11,785 bases of DNA from CAZEUZ01 sp964515805. GTDB taxonomy: Bacteria; Pseudomonadota; Gammaproteobacteria; Pseudomonadales; Cellvibrionaceae. The notes beneath the pieces were generated by a model. That model saw only the letters and a list, made by a program, of their open reading frames with translations. It was not told the origin of the DNA and ran no database searches. Location of the stretch: assembly GCA_964515805.1 (NCBI GenBank), contig CAZEUZ010000064.1, positions 1 to 11,785 on the forward strand. The letters are read 5' to 3'. Shown here piece by piece: positions 1 through 6,759 of this stretch; position 1 is the first letter of the stretch; each line of letters opens with the position of its first letter. Made by a program: the position numbers and the translations under genes.

Positions 1-996
1 AGCGAGCTGCTGATAATACGCCATTGGGGTTTCTAATCCAATGCCATCGTGTGGCCGGTAGTGGTTATAGTAATGTTGGTAATCAGACAAGGCCTTATTA
101 ATGGCGCTCACCGTTGTTGATCCTTGGTAAAAGGGATAAAACTCATAACGTGTAGTGCCATTGGCTCGTTCAACACAGCCATTCCATTTGGGTTTACGTG
201 GTGGCAAGACAAACAGAGGGATGTGTTGTCGCTCACAGGCGGTTTCAAACTCATCCCTGAACTCACTGCCACCATCGACCTGTATGGAGAGGATATCGAA
301 AGGGCACTGAGCGAAGAGATACCTCAAAAAATCACGGGCATTACGGCTGGTAGCTTTGGAATAGGCGCGAGTAAAGGTCATTCCAGTGACAGGACATGAC
401 GCTTTGAACTCCTTGACGGTGATGCCGTTGTTAAAGCCGATACTCATGTGATCGATTTGAATGAGTTCACCGGGCTTTTTGGCCTTCATGCCGTATGTCC
501 ACCGCTTGCTGTGGTGTTTGAATACCCGGCGCTGTTTGGGTTTTACTCTGCCATAGTAGAACGAAACAGGCTTGATGCGATGTGACCTTAGCAACTGATT
601 GACAATACGTCCGACCGTACTGATGCTCAGAGGAAATCCCTGTTCACGTTGCAAGACTTTCCAGAGCTTACGTCTACCCCACAGTGGAAAGCGTCGCCTT
701 AGGTGAAGCACTTGTTGTTCGTGTTGGCGAGTCCATTGAGGTTGGCGCCGACAACGAGGGGTATGAGATCGAGAACATAACCCCTCAACCCCCACTAACT
801 GATAACGATGCCGCCAACGGTAATAGGTGGATTTTGACCAAGCTATGGCTTCAAGGCAGGTGGTCTGAGAACACCCCTCCTGTTGCAGTTTATCGTAGAG
901 TTCGAGCTTACGCAGTCGCTCAATGGCTTCCGGGGTAGCGGTATCATTTACCGCCCAGCTGCGGTAAGATTTTATACGTAGACTGTGTGTCTGCAT
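1..996 (-). CDS. IS481-family DDE transposase (3' end beyond window)
   Basis: The frame is open for 332 codons from the ATG at 996-994 to the window edge, with no stop or frameshift. The N-terminal third looks like a helix-turn-helix DNA-binding region, including the STYYRWRHRYQ stretch near residues 55-65 and a basic WGRRKLWKVL segment near 106-115. An rve-type integrase core follows. The catalytic triad is visible as D182 (in LIQIDHMS), D241 (in IQVDGGSEF) and E276 (in GCVERANGT), with 34 residues between the second D and the E. The C-terminal YNHYRPHDGIGLETP motif is typical of IS481 and related integrase-core transposases. The start is supported by AGGAG at 1008-1004, eight bases upstream. 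The length matches family members of about 330-350 residues, so only a few residues are probably missing. It catalyses cut-and-insert transposition of its own element. It appears intact and possibly active. The family call rests on overall architecture and motifs. Confidence 0.87.
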   Translation of the reverse strand, partial: MQTHSLRIKSYRSWAVNDTATPEAIERLRKLELYDKLQQEGCSQTTCLEAIAWSKSTYYRWRHRYQLVGVEGLCSRSHTPRCRRQPQWTRQHEQQVLHLRRRFPLWGRRKLWKVLQREQGFPLSISTVGRIVNQLLRSHRIKPVSFYYGRVKPKQRRVFKHHSKRWTYGMKAKKPGELIQIDHMSIGFNNGITVKEFKASCPVTGMTFTRAYSKATSRNARDFLRYLFAQCPFDILSIQVDGGSEFRDEFETACERQHIPLFVLPPRKPKWNGCVERANGTTRYEFYPFYQGSTTVSAINKALSDYQHYYNHYRPHDGIGLETPMAYYQQLA

Positions 997-1044
997 CGGG
1001 TAGTCTCCTGTGTGTGTTTAGCGAAAACTCGCACACACTACCCG
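997..1044 (-). promoter_or_regulatory. Leader hairpin covering the transposase ribosome binding site
   Basis: On the transposase mRNA, the arm CGGGTAGT (1044-1037) is perfectly complementary to ACTACCCG (1004-997), which directly abuts the ATG. Inside it, GTGTG can pair with CACACAC, leaving AGGAG (1008-1004) bulged or partly paired. A small GCGA/TCGC stem caps the structure. Folding would bury the initiation region. Many IS use such a structure to block translation of transcripts that read in from outside. On the plus strand the same palindrome is followed by ATTTTT (1045-1050), so it could also act as a terminator for rightward transcripts. The pairing is seen directly and the function is inferred. 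Confidence 0.6.
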
Positions 1045-1070
1045 ATTTTTAAACAAAGACCATCGATTTG

Positions 1071-1121
1071 GCCTGTGTATTTGATGGATAAGTCTATCGA
1101 CTTACCCACAAACACACAGGC
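1071..1121. repeat. Long imperfect palindrome upstream of the IS481-type transposase
   Basis: The arms GCCTGTGT (1071-1078) and ACACAGGC (1114-1121) are perfectly complementary. Moving inward, TTTG pairs with CAAA, then after a one-base offset TGG pairs with CCA, and TAAGTC (1089-1094) pairs with GACTTA (1099-1104) around a TATC loop. The 51-nt unit is thus almost entirely self-complementary. It lies in the untranslated leader of the transposase, between the proposed IS tip and the ribosome-binding-site hairpin. It may be a transposase or host-factor binding site or an attenuator-like structure. Nothing in the window decides between these. Confidence 0.55.
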
Positions 1122-1189
1122 TCAATAATAACGGCTAAAAATTCCCACATCTTTCTGGGTCAGTACAGTGCGACAGGTGGGTTGTGTAG

Positions 1190-1232
1190 GTAGCACATAA
1201 TGTGTCCGATCTTGTAGCACATAAACTGTCCG
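1190..1232 (+). repeat. Two tandem 19-bp IS end repeats
   Basis: GTAGCACATAATGTGTCCG (1190-1208) is followed five bases later by GTAGCACATAAACTGTCCG (1214-1232), giving 17 of 19 identical bases with a 24-bp period. Repeated copies of a short motif just inside the tip are known as multiple transposase-binding sites in several IS families (for example IS21). Their position directly ahead of a transposase start fits that role. No binding can be shown from sequence. Confidence 0.65.
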
Positions 1233-1261
1233 GTTTATTTCTCATAATTGTTGGAGGAGAA

Positions 1262-1348
1262 ATGAATCGGTCAAGATGGCTACAGGAGACAAAACAAATG
1301 CGATTTGAAGAAGCCTATTCAGGCTGGCGGGGTCCATTTCTGAACTAA
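1262..1348 (+). pseudogene. N-terminal transposase fragment of the second IS
   Basis: The fragment has an ATG at 1262 preceded by GGAGGAG at 1253-1259 with a two-base gap, and runs 28 codons to a TAA at 1346-1348. The first 22-24 residues include SRWLQETKQMRFEEAYSGW, which resembles the start of a widespread integrase-core transposase family in which this region leads into a helix-turn-helix. Here the frame turns into unrelated sequence after SGWRG and stops. The very good ribosome binding site shows this was a genuine gene start. What remains has no DNA-binding or catalytic domain. The short peptide may still be translated but no function is expected. Confidence 0.6.
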
Positions 1349-1354
1349 CTATAT

Positions 1355-1594
1355 GCGAGTTCAGTGAATAGAGATAATGTACATTTGTTATTATCGATTC
1401 AGTCGAATTTGTCAGTATCAAGAGCGGTTCAATATCTGAAGGGAAATAGCTCACATAAGTTGCTATCAGAGTTTGGGATATTAAAAAGAGGTTACTGGAT
1501 TGCTTCGAATGGAAATGTGGCAGATGAAGTGTGGCAGGGGTACATCAAGAACCAGAAGCCACCGGAGCCCGATGATAACTTCACTGTTGAGTAA
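1355..1594 (+). pseudogene. IS200/IS605-type Y1 transposase (tnpA) remnant
   Basis: The frame reads as the second half of an IS200-like single-strand transposase. It has a VNRDNVHLLLSI segment corresponding to the HUH region, LSVSRAVQYLKG, then a GNVADEVWQGYIKNQKPPEPD segment carrying the candidate catalytic tyrosine (codon 1541-1543). It is broken in three ways. The first 50 or so residues are missing, since a TAA lies in frame at 1346 and only a GTG at 1364 could start it. The HUH motif is N-x-H (1376-1384) instead of H-x-H. Between KR and GYW (about 1487-1490), roughly ten residues that normally include a W-G-x-x-L-W-A-R-type stretch are absent, although the frame is kept. In intact elements the protein cuts and rejoins single-stranded DNA at hairpin-marked ends. 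This copy should be inactive. Confidence 0.75.
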
Positions 1595-1639
1595 TCGGCC
1601 GTATTGCTGATGAATCCGGTTTTTAGCCGTAATCTGAGG

Positions 1640-1660
1640 CCACCGCCTTCAGGACGGTGG
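1640..1660 (+). repeat. IS200/IS605-like right-end hairpin
   Basis: CCACCG (1640-1645) and CGGTGG (1655-1660) form a 6-bp GC-rich stem with a nine-base loop (CCTTCAGGA), 45 bases after the stop of the tnpA remnant. IS200/IS605 elements carry subterminal hairpins that TnpA recognises in single-stranded form, and the right-end one sits just past the gene as here. A rho-independent terminator is the alternative, but no T-run follows. Confidence 0.55.
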
Positions 1661-1681
1661 AGTATTCATTATTAATGTCGA

Positions 1682-1710
1682 TGCTTATAACTTCGTATTA
1701 CGTGTATAAT
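1682..1710 (+). promoter_or_regulatory. Possible sigma-70 promoter for yfgM-bamB-der
   Basis: There is a perfect TATAAT at 1705-1710. Seventeen bases upstream is TGCTTA (1682-1687), a poor match to the -35 consensus. The -10 box lies about 73 nt ahead of the GTG of yfgM and just beyond the IS debris. Because the IS block separates this operon from whatever lay upstream, a local promoter would be needed. It is judged on the -10 box and context only. Confidence 0.4.
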
Positions 1711-1783
1711 CTTCCCTAGCTTAGTCTAAATAAGAACAATTCAAAATTCACTCGATAACTTTTTAACGTGAGAGTAATACAAC

Positions 1784-2512
1784 GTGGCAGAACATTTGAC
1801 TGAAGACGAACAGATACAAGCGCTAAAACAGTGGTGGCAAAAAAATGGGCTTATTACCATTTTATTGGTAGTAGCCTGTATAGTCGGTTATTTAAGCTGG
1901 CAATTTTGGCAGAATTACCAACAGCAACAAGTTGAAGCTGCCGCGGCGATCTACGATGATTTGCTGGAGGCCATCACCGTTACTCCGGATAATCCTTTGA
2001 CTGAGGAAAGACGTAAAACAATAGATTATCTAGTCGATAAGTTAAAAACCGAACACGATGATTCTTTTTATTCTTTGGGCGGTGCGATGTATGGCGCTAA
2101 AATTGCGGTAGAAGAGAATGAGCCGGAAAAAGCGGCAGAGCTTTTACAGTGGGCATTAGATCACAGTGATTCTAATGAGACTGAAAAGGTGTTACGGTTG
2201 CGATTGGCGCGGGTAATGAATGCATTAAAGGATTATGATGAGGCGCTGAAATATAGCCAATACGACGATATTGATCAGTTTACATCCTTATTTGCAGCTG
2301 TGCGCGGCGATTCCTATCTGGGTAAGGGTGATGTCTCCGCCGCTAAAGCTGCCTATCAGTTAGCGCTGGATAACGTTTTTCCCACTCAAAATCAGCAACG
2401 ACAACTGTTAAACATGAAAATAGCAGATTTATCTACTGGCAGTGTCGAAGCTGCTCCGGAAGATACAGAAAGCCAACAATCTACTATCGATAGCAGAGGT
2501 TTTAGTGAATGA
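1784..2512 (+). CDS. yfgM: YfgM family periplasmic chaperone / BamB-associated membrane protein
   Basis: This is a 242-residue type II membrane protein. It has a short cytoplasmic N-terminus with a typical LTEDEQIQALKQWWQKNG stretch, one membrane helix at about residues 22-42, and a long periplasmic domain of TPR-like helical repeats at about 55-215. An acidic, Ser/Gln-rich tail makes it longer than the roughly 206-residue E. coli protein. In E. coli YfgM associates with the PpiD chaperone at the SecYEG translocon and its gene neighbours bamB. The GTG start is forced: an in-frame TAA lies three codons upstream (1775-1777) and the next in-frame ATG is about 100 codons in. GAGAG at 1770-1774 is a modest ribosome binding site. 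The stop overlaps bamB by four bases (ATGA), so the two are translationally coupled. The gene normally found upstream, hisS, is replaced by IS debris. Confidence 0.88.
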   Translation: MAEHLTEDEQIQALKQWWQKNGLITILLVVACIVGYLSWQFWQNYQQQQVEAAAAIYDDLLEAITVTPDNPLTEERRKTIDYLVDKLKTEHDDSFYSLGGAMYGAKIAVEENEPEKAAELLQWALDHSDSNETEKVLRLRLARVMNALKDYDEALKYSQYDDIDQFTSLFAAVRGDSYLGKGDVSAAKAAYQLALDNVFPTQNQQRQLLNMKIADLSTGSVEAAPEDTESQQSTIDSRGFSE

Positions 2513-3672
2513 GGCGATGGCTACTGCTGCTGGTCATTATCTTCAGTTTAGTAGGTATAGCATCGTGTTCATCGTCGGGCGGTAGAGTAAAGGCTATCGA
2601 GCCGGAAGCGCTACCTGAATTAAATGCCAAGTTGAAAGTAAAAAAACGCTGGTCGCAAACAGTTGGTGCTGGGTTTGGAAAATATTATCAATTAATAACA
2701 CCAGCTGTATCTGGAGATCGCGTATTTGCCAGTGATAACAAAGGTAAGGTTTATGCCTTTGATCGAATCGATGGCAACCTACTATGGTCGGTGGATGTCG
2801 CAGAACAAATATCCGGTGGTGTCGGCGCCTTTGCGAACTTAGTGGTTGTGGGGACATTAAAAGGAGAGATTATTGCTCTCGATCAGGCTGATGGCTCCGA
2901 GCGTTGGCGAGCATTCGTATCCAGTGAAGTATTGGCGCCTCCCCAATCGAATAGCCGTGTGGTTGTGGTGCAAACCACTGATGGTAAGTTATATGGCTTT
3001 GATATCAGCAATGGTCGCCAACTCTGGCTATATACCTCTTCATTGCCAGTGTTAACGTTGCGTGGCACAGCCACTCCTCTAGTAACCAGTACGACAGTTA
3101 TTGCCGGTTTTGCGAATGGTAAAGTTGTTGCCCTCGCGATGGCTGACGGCAGTTTTCTGTGGCAGCAGAGAATTGCCAGACCTCAAGGCCGCACCGAGCT
3201 GGAGCGCTTGGTTGATATTGATGGTACGCCGGTATTACAGAATGATACAATCTATGTTTGCAGTTATCAGGGCAATTTATCCGCATTAAGCCGAACTAAC
3301 GGACGCATCCGTTGGATGCAGAAAAACTCCAGTTATCAAGGTCCTGCTGTATTTGGTGATAAGGTATTCGCCGTAACGGATGAAGGCATGATTCGAGCGT
3401 TTAATAATAAAACTGGCAGCCTATTATGGGAGAACAGCCAATTATTGCGGCGGCGATTGTCGGCACCACAGCAATTGGCAGGTTTTTTGACGGTAGCTGA
3501 TTATGAAGGTTATGTGCACATTGTTGATCCGGAAGCAGGTATTATTCTAGCTCGCATACGTGTTGATAGCGACGGTGTGCGTTCGCCGATGGTCGCCGAT
3601 GGCTCTTACCTTTACATTCTTGGCAATGACGGCGAACTGGCCGCCATTTCGGTGCATCTATTAACAGAATAA
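2509..3672 (+). CDS. bamB: Outer membrane protein assembly factor BamB (lipoprotein)
   Basis: The N-terminus is a lipoprotein signal with two Arg residues, a hydrophobic stretch and a lipobox I-A-S-C with Cys20 as the lipidation site. Ser21 at +2 predicts outer-membrane sorting. The remainder is a PQQ-type beta-propeller. Blade signatures of the form DxxxGxxxW recur near residues 85, 125, 165, 210, 261 and 299, about 40-50 residues apart. The 387-residue length is close to the 392 of E. coli BamB. As part of the BAM complex it binds BamA on the periplasmic face of the outer membrane and supports folding of beta-barrel proteins. It is co-translated with yfgM and followed after four bases by der, the standard gammaproteobacterial order. 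No PQQ cofactor role is implied despite the fold name. Confidence 0.95.
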   Translation: MRRWLLLLVIIFSLVGIASCSSSGGRVKAIEPEALPELNAKLKVKKRWSQTVGAGFGKYYQLITPAVSGDRVFASDNKGKVYAFDRIDGNLLWSVDVAEQISGGVGAFANLVVVGTLKGEIIALDQADGSERWRAFVSSEVLAPPQSNSRVVVVQTTDGKLYGFDISNGRQLWLYTSSLPVLTLRGTATPLVTSTTVIAGFANGKVVALAMADGSFLWQQRIARPQGRTELERLVDIDGTPVLQNDTIYVCSYQGNLSALSRTNGRIRWMQKNSSYQGPAVFGDKVFAVTDEGMIRAFNNKTGSLLWENSQLLRRRLSAPQQLAGFLTVADYEGYVHIVDPEAGIILARIRVDSDGVRSPMVADGSYLYILGNDGELAAISVHLLTE

Positions 3673-3676
3673 AGCC

Positions 3677-5080
3677 ATGCTCCCCATTATTGCTCTGGTA
3701 GGGCGCCCCAATGTCGGTAAATCGACACTCTTTAACCGCCTCACCCGCAGTCGCAATGCACTGGTCGCCAATCATGTCGGATTGACCCGTGACCGGCAAT
3801 ACGGTGAAGCTGAGTGGTTAGAGCGCCGCTTTATTGTGGTGGATACCGGTGGTATCGGCGATAATAAAGGCGATAAAAAAAACATCAATAGCTTGGTGTC
3901 AGAGCAAGCACTACTGGCCATCGCCGAAGCAGACGCCGTCCTATTTATTGTCGACTGCAATGACGGCTTGACTGTCGATGATCAAGCCATTGCCCAACAT
4001 CTTCGCTCTACAGGAAAAGTTGTACATATCGTTGCCAATAAAATTGATGGTCACAACCACGATATTGCTGTTGCACCCTTTTTTGAAATGGGATTGGGTA
4101 AGGTATTTCCGGTGACTGCCACTCAGGGCCGCGGTGTTACTCGTTTGATGGAATCCGTGTTGGTCGATTTGCCAGAAGCTGAAGAGCTTGAGTCTCCATC
4201 AAACTCAATTAAAGGCATTAAAATTGCCGTGGTGGGTCGGCCGAATGTTGGCAAGTCGACACTAGTTAATCGACTACTAGGAGAAGAGCGCGTGTTGGCC
4301 TATGATTTGCCGGGTACTACTCGAGACAGTATTTATCTGCCCTACCAACGTGCTGGTAAAGATTACACCTTGATCGACACTGCCGGTATACGGCGGCGTA
4401 AAAACATCAAGTTGGCCATCGAAAAATTCTCTATCATCAAGGCACTACAGGCTATTGATAACGCCAATGTGGTCGTATTGCTAGTGGATGCAAAGGAGGG
4501 AATCGTCGACCAAGATTTACATCTGCTAGGTCATACAATTAATGCCGGCCGTGCATTGGTAGTGGCAGTCAATAAATGGGACGGTTTAGAAAGAGATCAT
4601 AAAGAATCTATCAAAAGTGAATTGCAGCGACGACTGAAATTTATTGACTTCGCTACCATTCACTACATTTCTGCACTGCATGGCACGGGTGTCGGTCATT
4701 TGTACGAATCCATTGACGCCGCTTATAAAGCGGCTACCGACAAATTTTCTACCAACCATTTGACGAATGTTCTACAAATGGCGGTCAGTGAGCATCAGCC
4801 GCCATTGATCCGTGGTCACCGTATTAAATTGCGTTATGCTCACAGTGGTGGTCATAATCCGCCATTAATTGTGATTCACGGCAATCAGACTTCGGATGTT
4901 CCCAAACATTATATTCGTTATTTGGAAAAAACCTTTCGCCGTGTATTGGAACTGCATGGTACGCCAGTAAAACTGCACTTTAAAACCTCATCAAACCCCT
5001 ATACGACCGGTGATTTGACTGAACGGCAGCGAGTGCGCAAACGGCGTATAGCGAACAGTCGTAAATATAACAAACGTTAA
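3677..5080 (+). CDS. der: Ribosome biogenesis GTPase Der (EngA)
   Basis: This is an essential double GTPase needed for maturation of the 50S subunit. The first G domain shows GRPNVGKST at residues 9-17, the switch-I GLTRDR near 35-40, DTGG at 56-59 and NKID at 121-124. The second repeats the set: GRPNVGKST at 187-195, PGTTRD at 212-217, DTAG at 234-237 and NKWD at 299-302. A C-terminal KH-like domain (about 360-467) follows and ends in a basic RKRRIANSRKYNKR tail. The 467-residue length lies within the usual 440-490 range. The start ATG is four bases after the bamB stop and lacks a strong Shine-Dalgarno, which suggests translational coupling. It is the last gene of the yfgM-bamB-der unit, and the next gene starts after 115 nt. 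No G-motif residue is missing. Confidence 0.97.
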   Translation: MLPIIALVGRPNVGKSTLFNRLTRSRNALVANHVGLTRDRQYGEAEWLERRFIVVDTGGIGDNKGDKKNINSLVSEQALLAIAEADAVLFIVDCNDGLTVDDQAIAQHLRSTGKVVHIVANKIDGHNHDIAVAPFFEMGLGKVFPVTATQGRGVTRLMESVLVDLPEAEELESPSNSIKGIKIAVVGRPNVGKSTLVNRLLGEERVLAYDLPGTTRDSIYLPYQRAGKDYTLIDTAGIRRRKNIKLAIEKFSIIKALQAIDNANVVVLLVDAKEGIVDQDLHLLGHTINAGRALVVAVNKWDGLERDHKESIKSELQRRLKFIDFATIHYISALHGTGVGHLYESIDAAYKAATDKFSTNHLTNVLQMAVSEHQPPLIRGHRIKLRYAHSGGHNPPLIVIHGNQTSDVPKHYIRYLEKTFRRVLELHGTPVKLHFKTSSNPYTTGDLTERQRVRKRRIANSRKYNKR

Positions 5081-5195
5081 TATACTCTGAGATATAAAGG
5101 CTTTTTGTCTTATTCTTAGGAACTGGAAAGGTACAAGTTTGGTCTCATCTGTAGGTGTGAATAATTCAAAATAATACTGCTATGGGGAAATAACA

Positions 5196-6719
5196 ATGAG
5201 TGAAGTCACTGATTATGCCTATGTAATCATTCAATTTTTGGTGTATACCTTTATTTTTGTTATGGGTATCGGTGTTTTGATTGTTGCTTATATGTATATC
5301 GTTGATATCACTCAAACCAAGCAGACGATTCGCCGCAACTACCCCGTCATTGGTCGCTTTCGTTACTTTTTTGAGCATTTAGGTGAATTTTTTCGCCAGT
5401 ATTTCTTTTCCATGGATAGAGAAGAGCTTCCTTTTAATCGAGCTGAGCGCTCGTGGGTTTACCGGGCGGCTAAGGATATCGATTCTACTATCGCTTTTGG
5501 TTCAACTCGTCGGTTGAGCCAGCCGGGAGATATTATTTTCCTTAACTGCCCATTCCCGACATTGAGGGAAGATTCCGTGCCTGTCAGTGGTTTCACCATT
5601 GGCGCCGACACCGCACGTATTCCGTATACGGCTTATTCGATTTATAACATTTCAGGAATGAGCTACGGCGCTATCTCTAAACCTGCGGTGGAGGCATTGG
5701 CGAAAGGTGCCAGAAAGGCCGGTATTTGGATGAATACCGGGGAAGGAGGACTATCGCCTTATCATCTTGATGCAGGCTGCGATATCGTCTTTCAAATAGG
5801 CACGGCAAAATACGGTGTGCGTACCCCCGATGGTGCGTTGTCTGATGAGAAACTGAAAGAGATAGCAGGCTATAAGCAAGTCCGCATGTTCGAAATTAAG
5901 ATGAGTCAAGGCGCTAAACCTGGCAAAGGTGGTATTTTGCCCGGCGGCAAGGTGACTGTTGAAATTGCGCGCATCAGAGGAATTGAAGAGGGCGCTGATT
6001 CGCTGAGCCCAAATGGCCACACCGATATCAAAAAAGTCGAAGATTTACTGGATATGATTGAGCATATTCGCGAGTTGACAGGAAAGCCTGTCGGTTTCAA
6101 AGCGGTTATTGGCGCTTCTTCTTGGTTAGATGATCTGTTTAAGGAAGTACATAGCCGAGGCATACAGTCGGCGCCTGATTTTATCACTATTGACAGCGCC
6201 GATGGTGGTACTGGTGCCGCGCCACAGAGTTTGATGGACTATATGGGCCTGCCGTTGCGCAAGAGCCTGCCTCTGGTAGTGGACAAACTAAACTACTACA
6301 ATTTGCGCAATCAAGTAAAAGTGATTTGCTCAGGCAAGCTAATTACGCCAGCCGATGTCGCTTGGGCTCTATGTGTCGGTGCGGACTTTGTGGTTTCAGC
6401 GCGGGGTTTTATGTTTGCCTTGGGTTGTATTCAAGCGATGCAGTGCAATAAAAATACCTGTCCGACCGGTATTACTACTCATAACAAAAAATTGCAGCAA
6501 GGCTTAAATCCTGCGGATAAGGCGGAGCGAGTGGCTAATTACGCAAAAAATATGACTTATGAAGTCGGTATTATCACCCATTCCTGCGGCGTTAAAGAGC
6601 CGCGGCAATTAAGGCGCCGCCATTCGCATATGATCGTTGATGAAAAATATTCAAAACCTTTGGACGAAGTATTTCCGCCAGTAAAGCCAGCTAAAGAATA
6701 TATGGGTGGCGTTCATTGA
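5196..6719 (+). CDS. Membrane-anchored FMN-binding glutamate synthase-like protein
   Basis: This 507-residue protein opens with one strongly hydrophobic segment (about residues 8-35). The rest is the FMN/iron-sulfur synthase domain of glutamate synthase (Glu_synthase family). Typical stretches are SGMSYGAISKPAVEALAKG, NTGEGGLSPYH, IEIKMSQGAKPGKGG-like sequence (here FEIKMSQGAKPGKGG), SPNGHTDI and DSADGGTGAAPQ. Near the C-terminus C411, C417 and C422 (C-x5-C-x4-C) match the 3Fe-4S ligands of GltB. The glutaminase (class II amidotransferase) domain and the NAD(P)H-binding small subunit are absent. The protein therefore cannot be a full GOGAT by itself, and members of this family generally have no proven reaction. 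GGGGA at about 5183-5187 precedes the ATG. It stands 115 nt after der, so it probably has its own promoter. A flavin reductase follows 40 nt downstream and might share its transcript. Confidence 0.88.
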   Translation: MSEVTDYAYVIIQFLVYTFIFVMGIGVLIVAYMYIVDITQTKQTIRRNYPVIGRFRYFFEHLGEFFRQYFFSMDREELPFNRAERSWVYRAAKDIDSTIAFGSTRRLSQPGDIIFLNCPFPTLREDSVPVSGFTIGADTARIPYTAYSIYNISGMSYGAISKPAVEALAKGARKAGIWMNTGEGGLSPYHLDAGCDIVFQIGTAKYGVRTPDGALSDEKLKEIAGYKQVRMFEIKMSQGAKPGKGGILPGGKVTVEIARIRGIEEGADSLSPNGHTDIKKVEDLLDMIEHIRELTGKPVGFKAVIGASSWLDDLFKEVHSRGIQSAPDFITIDSADGGTGAAPQSLMDYMGLPLRKSLPLVVDKLNYYNLRNQVKVICSGKLITPADVAWALCVGADFVVSARGFMFALGCIQAMQCNKNTCPTGITTHNKKLQQGLNPADKAERVANYAKNMTYEVGIITHSCGVKEPRQLRRRHSHMIVDEKYSKPLDEVFPPVKPAKEYMGGVH

Positions 6720-6759
6720 TCTTCTACTACACTAAACACGATATAAGAGAATAGAATTT

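Larger units (their letters stand above)
1..1167 (-). mobile_element. IS481-type insertion sequence, right part only (runs off the left window edge)
   Basis: This is a single-ORF IS whose transposase runs leftward out of the window, so only the promoter-proximal end is present. The outer limit is inferred. Read on the minus strand, the sequence ending at 1167 starts TGTACTGACCC, and IS481-family elements have TGT...ACA tips, so I place the end near 1167. The opposite inverted repeat is outside the window, so the exact end cannot be confirmed. The roughly 170 nt between the proposed tip and the transposase start hold two hairpins (997-1044 and 1071-1121). That leader is longer than is usual for the family, so the true tip could lie closer to the gene. 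Confidence 0.6.
1183..1348 (+). mobile_element. Truncated end of a second, unrelated IS
   Basis: This stretch has the layout of an IS left end: tip-proximal tandem repeats (1190-1232), a short AT-rich leader, a strong ribosome binding site (GGAGGAG, 1253-1259) and the start of a transposase reading frame at 1262. Homology to the family breaks off around 1328-1333 and the rest of the element is missing. The orientation is opposite to the IS481-type element on its left. It is a dead remnant, since it lacks the catalytic part and the other end. The family is probably one of the integrase-core groups whose transposases begin with an SRWLQETxxMRFEEAY-type sequence. The exact group (ISNCY/IS1202-like) is inferred from memory of such N-termini. 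Confidence 0.6.

Noticed and set aside
124..938. Plus-strand ORFs at 124-399 and 684-938.
   Set aside because: They lie entirely antisense to the transposase, have no ribosome binding site or recognisable motifs, and read as reverse-frame shadows.
1..996. Suspicion that the transposase was frameshifted, because no stop-bounded minus-strand ORF appears there.
   Set aside because: Translating the minus strand by hand gives 332 uninterrupted codons to the window edge with the DDE triad. The stop is simply outside the window.
1242..1454. Minus-strand 70-residue ORF across the junction of the two IS remnants.
   Set aside because: It spans unrelated pieces read in opposite orientation and has no recognisable domain or start signal.
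1687..1698. ATAACTTCGTAT is identical to 12 of the 13 bases of a loxP arm.
   Set aside because: No inverted second arm follows an 8-bp spacer. The match ends at 1699 and the stretch overlaps the putative promoter region. It is best taken as chance.
5081..5195. A promoter (TTGGTC with an AT-rich -10) or terminator between der and the glutamate-synthase-like gene.
   Set aside because: The -10 candidates are poor and no stem-loop with a T-run is visible. The gap probably contains a promoter, but no hexamer pair is convincing enough to list.
5906..6187. Minus-strand ORFs of 89 and 93 residues inside the glutamate-synthase-like gene.
   Set aside because: They overlap the most conserved part of a clear plus-strand gene and have no motifs. 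They are codon-pattern shadows.
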